DNA of 64,000 nucleotides from Combretum micranthum (GCA_024138025.1 JAMXBD010001097.1:186001-250000); one strand, 5' to 3'. Positions 36,689-50,397 are shown, numbered from the stretch's first letter. Notes: generated by a model from the sequence alone, not told the origin. Numbers and translations are program-made.

Positions 36689-37454
36689 CCTTCGCTTTAC
36701 TTCTCTCTCTAAAACCAGACACCACCAACCACTTACTTTGTCTACATGGAATCTCAGTCTACAATGTTGAGCATGTGCAAATTATTAATAACCAAAACAA
36801 AACAGGATAAAGAAGTAAAGAAGAACAAAAAGAAAATAGAGAACACTTTGGACCTCCATCACTGACTTACCCTATAGAATTAACATATATATATAAAAAA
36901 ATACTATAGAAAAGAATCTAAGAATTTGTTTTTAAAAAGTGGGACATGTAATTTTGAAGATCAAGACTAAGGGCACATGGCATGCAAAAATTAAGGGGAA
37001 AAAAAAAGGAAAAATCTAAAGAAAAAGTGCTTTAGATAAATAAGAAAATGAAATTATGGAGAAGGGAGCAATAGATTTAGATAAATGTGCGAGATGATTG
37101 TATGGCTATCCACATCAAAGGAGGTTATAGCAGCAATCGAGGTTAACCAATCAGCACCTTCCCCTTAGCTTCTCTAACTAAGGACACTTGATTGATAATT
37201 CCAAGTTCAAACAATAAGATGTCTAATTTATAGAAAAAGAGAGAGAGAGTTCGAAGAAGAAGAACAAGAAGAAGAAGAAGGATGAGCAAGAGGAGGAGGA
37301 GATAGATTGAGATTCTATTTGATTTGTAGAGAGAGAGAGGTGGGTAGTGTTTGGCTACAAAGAGAGAAGCAAAGGGGTAGGGGGTCGTAAAAGAAGAAGA
37401 AGAAGAAGTGGTAGGTGCCGAATCTAACAAATATATATTCTTTCTCTCAAAATT
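35836..37454. other. Intergenic DNA with microsatellites
   Basis: Contains a (CT)n tract at 36660-36682, a T run near 36510-36530 and GAA-rich DNA at 37225-37410. The last produces a leucine- and serine-rich minus-strand frame with no gene-like content. GATGTCCCACATTGGC near 36230 resembles the terminus of some small plant LTR elements, but no partner was found. Confidence 0.45.
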
Positions 37455-38947
37455 TGTATATAGTAGTGAGTAGAGTTAATCCACAAGGATTGGTGAAATT
37501 TATTTCTATTAGAGATTAGATGAAGAAAAGAAGAAGGGGGGTTTTGTGAAATCAAAGAAAATATTAACACTAATTATACCAAAAGCAAGCAAACAAAATA
37601 TAAGGATTAATTCAATTTCCAAAGTTCCTAACAAAAGGTATCATTACAGCTCAATTCATAAAATTGATCATTGATGCAAAGATTTTTATTCTTTATCTTC
37701 GATAAATTGGTTATGGTCATTAGCAAGCTCCAACAACCTATCTCTCTTTACTTTTTCAATAATCAAAACAGGTTCTTTGATTGTTTTCCTTGTTGATTAA
37801 ACAGTCATAAACAAGCTCTTAGGGTATAATAAATCAATAGCATGAATCACAAGAGAGATCACAAATTCTAGTCGACAAATCATAAGATGATCTATTTAGA
37901 CTAGATTATATATCTTCATAACACAAATAAATTATCTAAAAATAATCAATCATGTTATTGCGCCACACATATTAGAACAATCGAATAATTGTGGATTCAA
38001 CATTCTAAATGATAGTATATTACCGTGCTAATTGAACAAGTGGGCCTTGATTTGTTCGATCAAGAATAATCAATGAAAACACATTCAAAAGATATATAAA
38101 TACCCAAATATAAAGAACATAACAAATAATTCAATTAGATCTCACAATCCTTAAAGAACCGAATTTGCAACAATCCTTTGGCTAGAAATAAGGAACTTAG
38201 CCACTCATATCCATGAAGTTCTCTCGCTAAGATTCTAGAAATTTTTTTGATTCTTGGTTGAAGGAATAAGAATGTCAATATGATGGACAAGGAAGACATT
38301 TTGTTAGAGAATTACAGGAAACTCAAGAGACAAGATTTAGGCCGACAGTTTCTTCTTGCACGTCGCTAGCCTATATTATCGGCTTTGAAGTTTAAAATTG
38401 AATTCGAGACAAAATTGCAGTTAGCATTCATGTTTACACTGCTAGGTTTGGGTCTACACTGGTGCTTATGCTAGCAGAGTAAATCTCTAGATGCCAACGT
38501 ACAATGTTTAAATCAAAGGCTAGTTCATTTGTTGAAGTAGGTTGGTGGTGTTGTAGGTGGCATTGATGTTTTCGATTCTGTACATGGGTAACGTCGGCTT
38601 AAAAATGGTAGCTGTGGTTCCTGGTTTTCTAACGTATAGGTTCTGTGTTGAAGGCTACTTGATTATGTTGTTTAGGTTAGCTGTGTATGTTCTAATCCGA
38701 TTAAGGCTAATGTAAATCACGATGAAGGCCAGCGGCCTTAATCTTGTTTTGGTTAGCCTATATTGTTCCACTTTCCAAATGTGCACAAATCTTCTCCAAT
38801 TTGTTTGTATTTTCTTTATAGTTCCTTCAAGACCTAAAATATCACATTAAGCACACTTAAGTATCAATTCCACACAATTTCTATAAAATCAATAACAAAT
38901 GAAGCCTAATTTAAGAAATAAAAAGTGAGTATAATATGCTTTTATCA
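37455..38947 (-). repeat. LTR of gypsy remnant K
   Basis: Read on the minus strand it begins TGATAAAAGCATATTATACTC and ends CTACTATATACA, a TG...CA pair about 1.5 kb apart. The polypurine-like GTTCAAGTGTGAGGGAAT flanks it at 38948-38965. Text of this kind (AATCCTTGTGGATTAA near the 3' end) is common in plant non-chromovirus gypsy LTRs. The outer boundary is the less certain one. Confidence 0.55.
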
Positions 38948-40969
38948 ATTCCCTCACACTTGAACTTTTACTTATCCTCAAGCAAATCAATAAGAACACA
39001 AATGAAATCTATCATAGAGAGTGCAAAAGTTTCACTTTCATAATTCAAGCATCTTCTCTAGATTATGACTTGAATCACTAATGCCTGCTCCTCTAACCAG
39101 ACTGGCTACATATAATTAGATTATCATAATTAAAATTCAGTAGCTAATCTAGACAAAACAAACTTTAATCCTAACATTTAATAAAGAATCTTCTATTCAA
39201 AAGTAAATACACAATCCAATAAGGAAAAATATCCATTTAAACTCCACTAAATGTTAGCAGGCATATAGTCCTAACAACAGATAGTAAAAGCATGCTGTAT
39301 CAACTCTTTCCCTAGAATTTCTTTATTTTTATTATAAGTCTTATTTCACTTGGTACATTAGCATTCGTATTCTTTTGATTCATAAAAGTACACATTTTTT
39401 TTTCAAAGTTCAAGAATTGATCTTTTGTCTTTCCTCACTTTTTATTATAGTCAGTTCATTGAGTTGACACATCCTAGGCTCATCACCTAAGTGACCAGGT
39501 TTTGAAGGGACCACTATGAACTCTTCCTTACTTCAATGTTCAAGTTCGAATACTTGTGACTCAATTACCTGATTCAGTGGATTAAAGACTATGTTTCTTT
39601 CTTTCTTTTTCTTTTAAATGGTATAACAAGATTAAGACTTTGTTTTTATAAAAGATCACTAAGTAAAAATTTCTTCTACCTCTTTTAGTAAGTGTTGAAA
39701 AGCTCTTAAAAAGAACTTAAAAGAGTATATACAAGCTAACTTTTCCTAGAAGTAGACCTACTTATTTTTCACATAAGGATTCGATCTACTCTCAAACTTC
39801 CAATTCCAAAGCTAAATATAAGGTAAATTTGTTCATTTAAGATTTTACTACTTAATTTTAACTAAGTATTCTAATTACAATAGTAAGTGAGTAAGGCACC
39901 TAAGCAAGACAATTTCATGTTTGTACATATGTTGTTACAATATTTAGCACAATCTCTACATTTCATGAATTTTTTGATAAATTTGGCCTAAAATTTGCCA
40001 TATAATACTTAAGGAAAAATAATTCAAAGTATAGGTACAATACAATTTCAGATGTCTCAAATATGCATATAAATTCAACAATTAAAACATCAGCAGATAG
40101 TTGTACTCAACTTCATTCTCTACATCATATTTTCCCTTCCCCTACACTTAAATTAAATAGTGTCCTCACTGTTCCTAATTCAGCTCAACATAGGAAGGAA
40201 ATAAAGACATAATGAACACAAGAGAACAACAGAGTAAGGATACTGGTACTTTCCTGGTTTAACATTTGCAGTGTTTTTAGTTACAATCCTTATAGCACAA
40301 GAGAGTCATCTTATTATATCTACCCTGTCAGCAAAGCAAAAGAGAAAATAAACAAAATAAAATTATCTTAACTGAGCATGGGCTACCTCTCATGGAGTGC
40401 TTTATTTATAGTCCTTAGTTGGATTTTTTGCATTGCATACTCGTGGAGGCTCAAAAAGTCGTAATTCCCTATGTCCAACTCTAGGGTCTCCCTTAAGCTT
40501 CAATTTCTCTTGGAAAACTTTAGCCTTTTCATCATCAAGTGCTCTCAATAGTTGATCAATTGAAATATTACTAGAGACACCAATCTTATCTTGCTCCTTA
40601 CATTTTCTGGAACATGACATAACTTCCTCATCTCCTATTCTCAACACTACCCTCTGTCCTCTCACATCAATGAAGGCTTTAGTTGTGGCTAAATTTGGTC
40701 AACCAATCATAAGAGGCAATTGTTCATCATCTTTTTTGTCATCACCTCAATAATTTCAAGAACAAACACGAGACATCATTATGATATTTCATGGAATCAT
40801 CAATATTAAATATAATAGATTCACCATCAAAATCCATGGTAAGTGTACCATTATGCAAATCAATTTTTATCCTGGATGTTTTAGGAAATGGCCTCTCTAA
40901 TAAAATCAATGATGAATTAAGAGAATCATCATTTTCCGTATCAATCACACAAAATTAGTAGGGAAGACC
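38948..40969 (-). mobile_element. Internal remnant of gypsy element K
   Basis: Lies between the LTR at 37455-38947 and the H insertion at 40970. On the minus strand it runs from protease-like remnants (40402-40948) to a polypurine-like tract. RT, RNase H and integrase are missing, so the copy is internally deleted. The stretch 38966-40400 has no recognisable coding sequence. Confidence 0.55.
40402..40948 (-). pseudogene. Gypsy aspartic protease-region remnant, two related segments
   Basis: The first segment on the minus strand (40948-40742) contains LILLERPFPKTSRIKIDLHN and LTMDFDGESIIFNIDDSMKY. It resembles the post-active-site part of retropepsins from Athila-like and related gypsy elements. 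The second (about 40720-40402) contains LPLMIG, a stop, PNLATTKAFIDVRGQRVVL and RIGDEEV, a diverged copy of the same pattern. Stops separate and break the two. No function is expected. The lineage is inference. Confidence 0.6.
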
Positions 40970-42561
40970 TGTAATCCCCTTGATTTTAGATAACCCGATT
41001 ATAATAAATATTATAAATAAAATATAAAATCATAAATGAAATATAATAAAAATATTAGAAATAACTCCAAATTTTTCACGATTTAAATTTTCAAGTATGA
41101 ACAAATTAGAATAAAGAATCTTTATCACTAAGACTTTGAAAGTTCATAATAATAGAAATAAAGAATAAAGAAAACTATTTAATATTTAAGAATCTAAGTT
41201 TTAATGTTCAAAAAATATTAATACCTTCAAGTGAAATAATTCTGAGTCTACAGAAACTAAAATTCTAATTTAACTTAGTAACTTATAATTAATAAAAAGA
41301 ACCAAGTAACACAATATAAAATTAAATTAAATTTTTAATCTAATAAAAAGTCTAGAATAAATTTATAAATAGAAATGAATTCATATGTAATTTCAAATCT
41401 TAAAAATTTATAATAAAGTTGAATTAAGGGCAATATAATTATTAATTTATCAAAATACCACCCAACAAAACTTTTAAATAAATAAAATATAATTTACTAT
41501 AGCAGGTATAAAAACTGAAAAGTAAAAGCATTAAATTAAAGATTCTATGTATACTATCGTATTCAGAATATTTAATATCATTAATATGTAAATTTTTATC
41601 CAAAAATGTTATCAAATCAGGATTTATCATACATGTCATTTAGATCCACAAAATTAATTTTTTTCACTAGTTCATATTTTTGCCTACTCCTTACATATTT
41701 ATTGGTTATAAATTTATCATCTTCTTTTTATTTTTGTATTTTCATTCATCCTAACTCACTTGCATTTTTTTGGTTTCATTTTACGTTTTCCATTTGTTTT
41801 TCATTTTGAACTCCACTATAACGTGAACAATTCCAACCAAAAGCAAAAAATTAAACCCATATACACATATCTTTAATAGAAATTCTATGTATAGCATATT
41901 GTTCAGAATATTTAATAACGCGAATATGAAACTTTTCATCGAAAAATATTACCGAATCAGTATTTAATATACGTACCACTAAACCCGCAAAATTAATTTT
42001 TTTCACAAATTTATTTTTTTCCTCACTCCTTACATATTTATTAGTTATAAATTTATCATCTTCTTTTTATTTTTTTTATTTCCATTCAAACTAACTCCTT
42101 TACATTTTTTTTTTCTTTCTTCCTTTCTTCTTTTCCATTTGACTTCACGTTTTGCAACTTCAAAAACTTTGAACTCATACTAGACACCACAAATTCCATC
42201 AAAAAGCGAAAAACTAAACACATATACATATATCCTTAATAAAAATTCTATGTATACCATAGTGTTCAAAATATTTAATAACGAGAATATGAAAATTTTC
42301 ATCTAAAAATATTAACGAATCAATATTTATCATACGTATTACTTAGACTCGCAAAATTGATTTTTTTCACAAGTTTATAATTTTTCTCCACTCCTTACAC
42401 AGTTATTGGTAATAAATTCATCATCTTCTCTATGTTTTTGTGTTTCCATTTAATCTATCTCCCTTACATTTTTTTTTCATTAAATCAATTTTGTTTGCAT
42501 ACGGTGCAAAATTGCGCCAAGAATTCATTAGAAATTCTCTTGAAATCCACACAGCCGAAAT
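40970..42561 (+). mobile_element. LTR H (5.5-kb solo LTR family), left part
   Basis: Begins TGTAATCCCCTTGATTTT and continues with ATAACCCGATTATAATAAAT and AACTCCAAATTTTTC, close to the start of the solo LTR at 26289. The preceding AGACC (40965-40969) is the likely target duplication. The element is cut at 42561 by element C and resumes at 53173. It contains a tandem triplication at 41541-42478. Confidence 0.65.
41541..42478. repeat. Tandem repeat, about 2.7 copies of a 340-360 base unit
   Basis: Units start near 41541, 41881 and 42243 with ATTCTATGTATA-like text. Each contains CAGAATATTTAATA, CTCCTTACA(C/T)A and TTTATCATCTTCT in the same order. The third copy is shorter at its right end. Confidence 0.82.
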
Positions 42562-45368
42562 TGTAAGGACCCGCTATTACCCCTAGTTGAAATAAGCAAT
42601 AGCAGTTCCCCAACCACATATAATCTGTAGAATTATATGCAAGGTTGTCTTAAAAGGATTGTTTGATGAATTGTTCACCTAATCTTAAAGGATAAATCAT
42701 TTTAAGAAATAATTACTTAGTAGCTTTTCAAAAGATATTAACATTATATATATACACAACTTCAACAAAAGTAGATCAAGCTAGATATATACATGCATAT
42801 ATTACATCCACAGGCTTCCTACAAGCCTTAAACAAAATAACAAAATATAAGCTTAACAAGCCTTAACATACATCCCTTCTAACTAACTATCTAGTCTATT
42901 ACAAAAAGAATGGTTCCGTCCAGTCCTGGTCAAACTCTAGTCCTCATATTGCTCCAAGAAATCCTCAAAATCGGAGCTGTAACCCATGCTCGCATAGGAC
43001 TCGTCCAGGTCATCACCTGAAATTGTTAAAAGAATGAGCCAGAGGCCCAGTACACAGCAACGAATACAAAAGCGAGATGAAGCACACAAGCCTAGTCTAG
43101 ATGCAAAATGCAACATCCATCCAATTATTCTTTAATCTTTAATTAATCAATCAACACGGGAGTATTCAAACTCCGGACAACAGGGATCGCGAAGGGACCT
43201 GAGTAACACTCGGACGCTCAGGGGGTTGATATAAGTAGTTCGGGTACTTATATCGTCCTAGATATCATTAGGTCAAAGAGAAAAGTAGCTTCCTCCAGGG
43301 TTAATAGCCGTTACTTAGCTCTATTTATACTCAGTCCATATCATAAAATATAGTTCACCCGTTCTCATAAACGTTTGAACTAAACTATGGTACTTCCGAC
43401 CAAGTTTAAATAAATTTTCACCGATCTATACCCCCCGTCGACTACCCGCCGTACCACTTAATGAAAGTCATCTCAAATGACAGGAGTGGCCTAAGCGCCT
43501 AGATTTATCGTGCTCAAACCGAGCAAGGTGCCGCTCCCCGAACCGGATACCAACTTCCATCCCAAACTCATCAAACTATGAGGGGTCGCCGTTAGGTTCA
43601 TACATGACCTGGCGTAGGAATTGGATTTTAACGGCATAAAACACAAGCAACAATCATATTTTAAGTTTTCTTATTATATATTTAAGTTTTATAAATGCCT
43701 ATCTTAACAGAGACAAGCAAGTTACTGCGTACCTGATAAAGCTCGGGAATTAATGGAGTCGAATGGGCAAGGATCTATCACTGTTTAACCAATATTAAAA
43801 TTCACTCTTAGCTTAGACTCTAATTGACTAGTTCAAAATATAAATTCATCCAAGAATCCAAATAAATTGATACAAAGTCAAGTTAAGGCATTTAAGCACC
43901 CTATCATACCCTAGATCGCTTAATAAACACATATTTACTCGTATAACAAACTTTGGAAAATTTTAGAAAAAGCTTTTAAAAATTCAAAAGCTCAGTGGAT
44001 ACGCCGACACTAAACGCCGGCGACGTTGAGCCGGTGTTCACCTGAAAAATTCACACTGCCAACGCTGGCAGTGTTCAAGGGTACGCCGTCAGCCTATGTT
44101 TCCTACGCCGGCGGCCTTTAGCCGGCGTTGAATCCAAAACCCAAAGTTTCAAAACATCCAGAGAAGTCTAAGCCGTCCGCTTACTTATGTACGCAAGCAG
44201 CTTTGACACATACGCCGGCGGCGTTGATTTTTAACAGCCGGCGTACGATATGGATGAAAGAACGTCGTCTCACTCGTCTAGTGAAAGCCGGCGGCGTTGC
44301 AAACAGCGTTAGGAATATTGATTATGTGGGCTTTCTACACCGCCTCTACGCCGGCGGCGTAGAATCCCCAGATGCCGGCGTACGTTCAAAATCTAGCCTA
44401 TACGAAAATAATTTTTGAAATCCCCTGTTTTACACACTTTGATCAATTCTCAAAACTTTTCCAAACTTAGTCCAAACTTTCTAAAGCTTGTTATATGAAT
44501 CAAATACTATCCTAACAACATGAATTCCACTACTAATCATCAAATCACCAATCATATTTCAAATTCACATATCCACTACTCATTCTTCAATTTTTCTATA
44601 ATACTCATTCTCACACTTCCACATTCCTATGAGATGCAAACTACCCCTTCATTAGTCACATATTCCCATTCAAACTATCATTCATGCACCAATCCAATCT
44701 CATACCAAACATCATCTCAAAATCCTATCTATCCTAATATTTACAAACAACACATTATAAGACATAAATTAAAAGACAAAGATTACATTAAACTCACATG
44801 AGGGAGTCTTGACTTGGAATGTTATTCAAATCCTTAAGCTTGTAGTAAACCTTGGCTTAGGGTTCAAAATTTTGGATGGAGAAAAGAAAGAAAGAAAAGA
44901 AAGAAAGAAAGAAAGAAAGAAAGATGATGAAATTCGTATGGAAATTATGGCTGCCAAAAAGGAGGACTTATCTTGTCCAATTAGAGTAATTTGTTATCCA
45001 AATCTTACCTTTAAGGGGTATATTTGTCCTAGGTTTAATTTGGGTGAATTTCAAATGCATTTGAGTTAAATTTGAGCTCAAAATATGGGTTTAAAAATTC
45101 ACAAAATTTCTGTCATGAATTAAGCAACTTCAAAACAATTTGATTACATTCTAAACATAATGCATGCATATTAATTTACAAATAGACACACACATTCATT
45201 AAACTATTCACACATTTATGGATATCAAACAATAATATTAATTTCATAATACTAATCATATATAAAATAACACATTCCTTAATTATATTACTAAACATAC
45301 ACATATATATATATATATCATTCAAATATCATACTAGCATGCAATATAGGAATTTCTTGGCTATTTCA
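42562..45368 (-). repeat. Element C 3' LTR
   Basis: On the plus strand it starts TGTAAGGACCCGC and ends CTATTTCA. 2.8 kb, very similar to 50398-53167. A GC-rich cluster of CGCCGGCGG-like words lies at about 43995-44390. A GAAA-repeat tract lies near 44883-44924. A 96-codon plus-strand frame at 44128-44418 recurs at 51957-52244 because the LTRs are copies; it runs against the element and has no known domain. Confidence 0.93.
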
Positions 45369-45381
45369 TTCTCCCCTCCTT
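45369..45381 (-). other. Element C polypurine tract
   Basis: AAGGAGGGGAGAA on the minus strand, directly before the 3' LTR. Confidence 0.85.
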
Positions 45382-45417
45382 CAAAAAGTTTCGTCCTCGA
45401 AACTTATCATACCTTAA

Positions 45418-48400
45418 TTATTGATCAAACAACTCGGGATACTTCTGTCTCATCTCATCTTCGGGTTCCCAAGTCGCCTCTCTTTCGCTTTGACCCGACC
45501 ACAAAACTTTGACAAAAGGAATTACTTTCTTTCTCAATACCTTGTCAATCTTGTCCAAGATCTTAATAGGTTTCTCAATTGTGCTTAGGTTGGGTTGAAT
45601 CTCGGGTTGATGAGTAGAGACGATAGCTTCAGGATCCGATACACACTTTCTGAGCTGTGACACATGAAACACATCATGAACTTCGGACAAATTCGGGGGT
45701 AAAGCTAGTCGGTAAGCTAATGGCCCGATTCTTTCCAAAACTTCATATGGACCTATATATCTTGGATTCAACTTTCCTTTAACCCCAAATCTAATCACTC
45801 CTTTTGTTGGTGAGATCTTAAGGAATACATGGTCACCAACTTCGAATTCCAATGGTCTTCTCCTCATGTCAGCATAGCTCTTATACCGATCTTGAGCCGT
45901 TTTCATTCTCTGCTTAATCACTCGGATCTTGTCAACCGCTTGCTATACTAACTCAGGACCCAAAACTGTTCTTTCACCAGCTTCATCCCAATGTATTGGG
46001 GATCTGCACTTCCTACCATACAGTGCTTCATAAGGCGCCATCCTGAATCGTTGCTTGGAAGCTATTGTTTGTAAGAAAACTCTATGAGTGGTAAATATGT
46101 ATCCCATCTATTGCCAAAGTCTAAGGCACATGCTCTTAACATATCTTCCAAATCTGGATCGTTCTTTCAGATTGCCCGTCTGTCTGAGGATGAAATGCCG
46201 TGCTAAACTGAAGCTGTGTACCCAAAGCAGTATGTAGACTCTTCCAAAATCTGCTGACAAAGCGTGAATCCCTATCTGAAGTGATCGTTTTGGAATACCA
46301 TGCAATCTCACTATCTCTTTGATATAGGTATGTGCCATCTTCTCCAATGATTCTCCAACTCTTAATGGTATGAAATGAGCCGACTTTGTCAATCTATCCA
46401 CGACAACCCAAACAACTTCATACTTGGTTATGGTTTTGGGTAAAGCCGATACAAAATCCATAGTAATGTCTTCCCATTTCCATTCAGGCACTGACAAAGG
46501 TTGAAGTTCTCCTCCGGGCCGTTGATGTTCAATCTTTACTTGTTGACAAACCATACACTTAGAGACATATTGAGCTACATCCCTCTTTAAACCTTCCCAC
46601 CAATAATTTCTTTTTAGATCCTTATACATTTTTGTACTTCCGGGGTGAATCGAATATGAGAGGAATGGGCTTCCTTCATGACTTCTTCTCTTAGCCCACA
46701 TGGCACAAATAGTCGATTCCCATATCTCACAACACCATCCATATCAATCCTTAATTCTTTCCTTTTCCCAATCCTTATAGAATCCTTTATTCCTTTGGTT
46801 TCATCGTCTTCCTCTTGAGCTTGTTTAATTCTATCCAGAATTGTTGGTTGCAAAGACAGTTGAGCTAACATCACATCTACTTGCTCCACAGTGACTTCAA
46901 GATCTAGCTTCATGAACTCTATCTGGATCTCCTTTTGGCTAGAAAGCAAAGTAGCAATGTCTTCATGTTTCTTTCTACTAAGCGCATCCGCTACTACATT
47001 AGCTTTCCCGGGATGGTAGAGGATCTCCACATCATAATCCTTAAGTAGTTCAAGCCATCTTCTCTGTCTCATATTGAGTTCTTTCTGTGTGAAGATGTAC
47101 TTTAAACTCTTGTGGTCCGTATAGATCTTACACTTCTCTCCAAACAAATAATGTCTCCACAATTTCAGTGCAAGTATAACAGCTGCTAACTCTAAATCGT
47201 GTACTGGATAATTCTTTTCATGTGGTTTCAACTGTCTGGAAGCATAAGCTATAACTCTCCCGTCTTGCATAAGCACACAACCGAGTCCTTGAATAGATGC
47301 ATCACTGAAGACTATGAATTCCTTTCCATGGACTGGTAGCGCCAAGATAGGAGCCGATATCAATCTCTCCTTCAACTCTTCAAAGCTCTTCTCACATCTA
47401 TCATCCCATTCAAACCTAACATTCTTTCGGGTCAATCGGGTTAATGGAGATGCAATCTTTGAGAATCCTTCCACAAATCTTCGATAATATCCAGCTAATC
47501 CAAGAAAGCTTCTGATTTCACTCACCGTTGTAGGCCTTGTCCATTTGAGAATCGCCTCAATCTTCGTTGGATCAACTGAGACTCCTTCTTTTGAAATAAT
47601 ATGTCCAAGAAAAGATATCTCCTCTAACCAAAACTGACACTTGTTAAACTTGGCATATAGTTTCTTCTCTCGAAGCCTTTGTAACACAAGTCTCAAATGC
47701 TCTTGATGCTCTTCTTTGCTTCGGGAATAGATCAAGATATCGTCAATAAAGACTATGACAAATGAATCCAAATAATCCTTGAAGACTCTATTCATCAAGT
47801 CCATAAATGCAGCTGGTGCATTGGTTAACCCGAAAGGCATCACTAAAAATTCGAAGTGTCCATATCTGGTTCTGAAAGCTGTCTTCTGAATATCTTGAGA
47901 TTTAATCTTAAGCTGATAGTATCCTGATCTCAAGTCGATCTTAGAAAACACAGTTGCTCCCTTCAATTGATCAAACAGATCGTCAATCCGTGGCAAAGGA
48001 TACTTATTCTTGATAGTAACCCGGTTCAATTCTCTGTAGTCAATACACATACGCAAACTCTCATCCTTCTTCTTGACAAAAAGCACTGGAGCACCCCACG
48101 GGGATATGCTTGGTCTAATAAAACCCAAGTCTTGCAATTGTAACTTCAACTCTTTCAACTCGGCTGGAGCCATTCTGTATGGAGCTTTAGAGATAGGTAC
48201 CGTTCCTGGTAACACTTCAATTCCAAACTCTATCTCTCTATCAGGTGGTAATCCAGGTAACTTCTCAGGAAATACATCCACAAACCCATTCACAACTGGC
48301 ACCATGTTGATATCTACTTCCTCCATACTCATAGCTGCTATAACCGGTTTCTCCCACAACTCCATGAACTTCATACTCTTAGGTCTTAACCTCTCTAACA

Positions 48401-48839
48401 TATATGAAAACCTTCCTTCATCCAAATCAAAACTCAACTCCGCTCTACTACAATCGATAGTGACCTTATAATGATTTAGCCAATTCATTCCCAATATTAC
48501 ATCAAAATCAGATAAAGGTAACACTATCATATCAATAGGCATGCTCACATCAGAAATCATCACATTCACATTCTTACACACACATGGATGCCTATTTTCA
48601 ATTACTAACGGAGTAGTTACACACATAACACGATCACTCAACACTTCAGAAGCAAGATTACAATCGTTCATGAAATTCTCAGAAATACATGCATGAGTCG
48701 CCCCTGTATCAATCAACACATAAGCATTCCTATCACACACATTCAGAATACCTGCCAAGGTGTCTACTGCAGGCGTATCTTCAACTTGCTGTAGGGTGAA
48801 AACTCTAGCATTTGTCTTCCCTTTTTCCACATTCATTCC
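45418..48839 (-). pseudogene. Element C pol: protease, RT, RNase H, integrase, chromodomain-like tail
   Basis: The main frame starts at 48911 and closes at 46614. It holds the protease ([12 protein letters not shown] near 48700), RT ([28 protein letters not shown] at 47728-47757) and RNase H ([33 protein letters not shown]), with all key acidic residues present. RT lacks three residues compared with element A near [12 protein letters not shown] frameshift near 46680 leads into the integrase (CMVCQQVKIEHQ, ITMDFVSALP). A further frame break near 46290 removes the second catalytic block from frame, and a TAG lies near 45943. The tail (45921-45418) has DVFHVSQLRK and WEPEDEMRQKYPELF. Copying enzymes look intact; integrase is broken. 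Confidence 0.92.
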
Positions 48840-50113
48840 CTTTTTAACATCAGGTCGATCTTTGCAATTGGAAATATGATGCCCTCTTTGCTTACAATAA
48901 GCACAAAACACTGGTGGTAGCTTGGGATTCTGACACTCTGTGTATTTATGCCCAACTTGACCACATGAGAAGCACGCTCCGGGAGTCCACTACAAGTTGT
49001 CTCTTCATGAGGACCATAGCATCTAGGGCATTTCTTCTCAAACACTGGTGTAGAAGCCTTAGATGTTGATTCTGACCTCCTTGTTTTCCCAGGTAAGGTC
49101 TCTTTCCTCGGTTTTGATAATAGCCTCCTTTGCTAACACCTTGATAACCGCCATAAGATGTGGCTGAGCAGGTCTCTTCCCCATGAAAGCAGCTCTTCGG
49201 GCTCTCCTAACTCGACTATCATTATTTATCTGTTCCATCAACAAGCTTTGGCAACTAAATCTGATAGAGTGTGCAATTCGAACTTCTTCACTTCATTCTG
49301 AATCTCTTCATTCAAACCGTTCTGAAACTTCTGAACCTTCATCCTCTCATCACGATAATCTCCTCCAGCAAAGCGTAGCAACCTGCAAAACTCTCCATGG
49401 TACTCATCTATGGTCTTGCTTCCTTGTCTCAAGTTCAACCAATCAGAAATCATCCTCTCTTGTACTGAATTCGGAAAGTACTTAATGAAGAAGGTATCCT
49501 TAAATGTAATCCAAGAGATGGGTTGTTGCAAATTTCCACTAGCTAGTCTCCACCAGTTATAAGCCTCTCTCTTCATCATGTAAACTGCTAAGCTCACTTT
49601 CTTATCTTCAGGAGTATTACTGGCGGCAAATGTCTTCTCCAATTCTTCTATCCAATTCTCAGCCACTGTCGGATCAGTGCTAGTACCATCAAACTCTGGA
49701 ACCATCTTACTAAAGTCATGTAGTTTGATCTGGTTGGCTTGTTCATTCACAGGTGGTGCTTCATTCGGTCTTACCCCGGGTTGATTACCTTGCTGTATAA
49801 AGTACTGTGTCTGCTGGTACATCATCATCTGATATTGTTGCATCATTGCCATCATGTCTCTTATCATACCATACATGGAATTCGGATCACCTGTAGGCAT
49901 CTGTGGCATAGGAGGAATAGGCGGCATAGGTGGTGGTGGCGGAATTTGAGTCGGTGGAGGAACTTGTGAAGCTGAAGCCGATGCAGGAGATGGTGTAGTC
50001 TCACTACTAGGTGTAGAAGATGAAGTAGGAACAAATGTAGACGATGACTGTGGTGGTGGTGGCATACTTTCCCTATCTGAATGCTGCCTGGTAGATCTCC
50101 TTAACCTGTCCAT
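48840..50113 (-). pseudogene. Element C gag, frameshifted
   Basis: The start is set at ATG 50111-50113 (MDRLRRSTRQHS), since the upstream 20 codons look like leader. A Ser/Pro-rich stretch and a Met/Gln-rich stretch lead to the gag domain (VAENWIEELEKTFAAS, ITFKDTFFIKYFPNSVQ, IDEYHGEFCRLLRFAG). One base is missing near 49245, and the frame changes again near 49100 and 48960. Three zinc knuckles remain readable across frames: [27 protein letters not shown] and [14 protein letters not shown], the last at the start of the pol frame. The product would form particles and bind RNA. Confidence 0.88.
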
Positions 50114-50383
50114 CTTAATAGCCATACACAATACATTCAACACACATATAGTATATGCATTCAAGTCACACATTCAACCTATTAATTAGCATTCACAATC
50201 ACACATTATAACAAACAATCCGTCAAGCAATAAGGCAAGCAATAAGCACAAAACATTCAAGAAAACAAACAAACACAAGCATTCAAGCAACTTAACAACT
50301 ATGCTCATCCTATTCTACCTATTTGTGTCTAAGTCAAGTCGCAAACAAATCATTTTAATTAGGCAAACAATTAATCAAACTAA

Positions 50384-50395
50384 GCTCTGATACCA
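50384..50395 (-). other. Element C primer-binding site (Met tRNA)
   Basis: TGGTATCAGAGC on the minus strand, two bases from the 5' LTR end. It matches the initiator-Met tRNA site of element A and the copia element. Confidence 0.88.
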
Positions 50396-50397
50396 AC

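Noticed and set aside
37143..37430. Leu- and Ser-rich minus-strand frame
   Set aside because: Caused by GAA/CTT repeats.
44128..44418. 96-codon frame conserved at 51957-52244
   Set aside because: The two sites are copies of one LTR, so conservation is expected; the frame is antisense to the element and has no domain.
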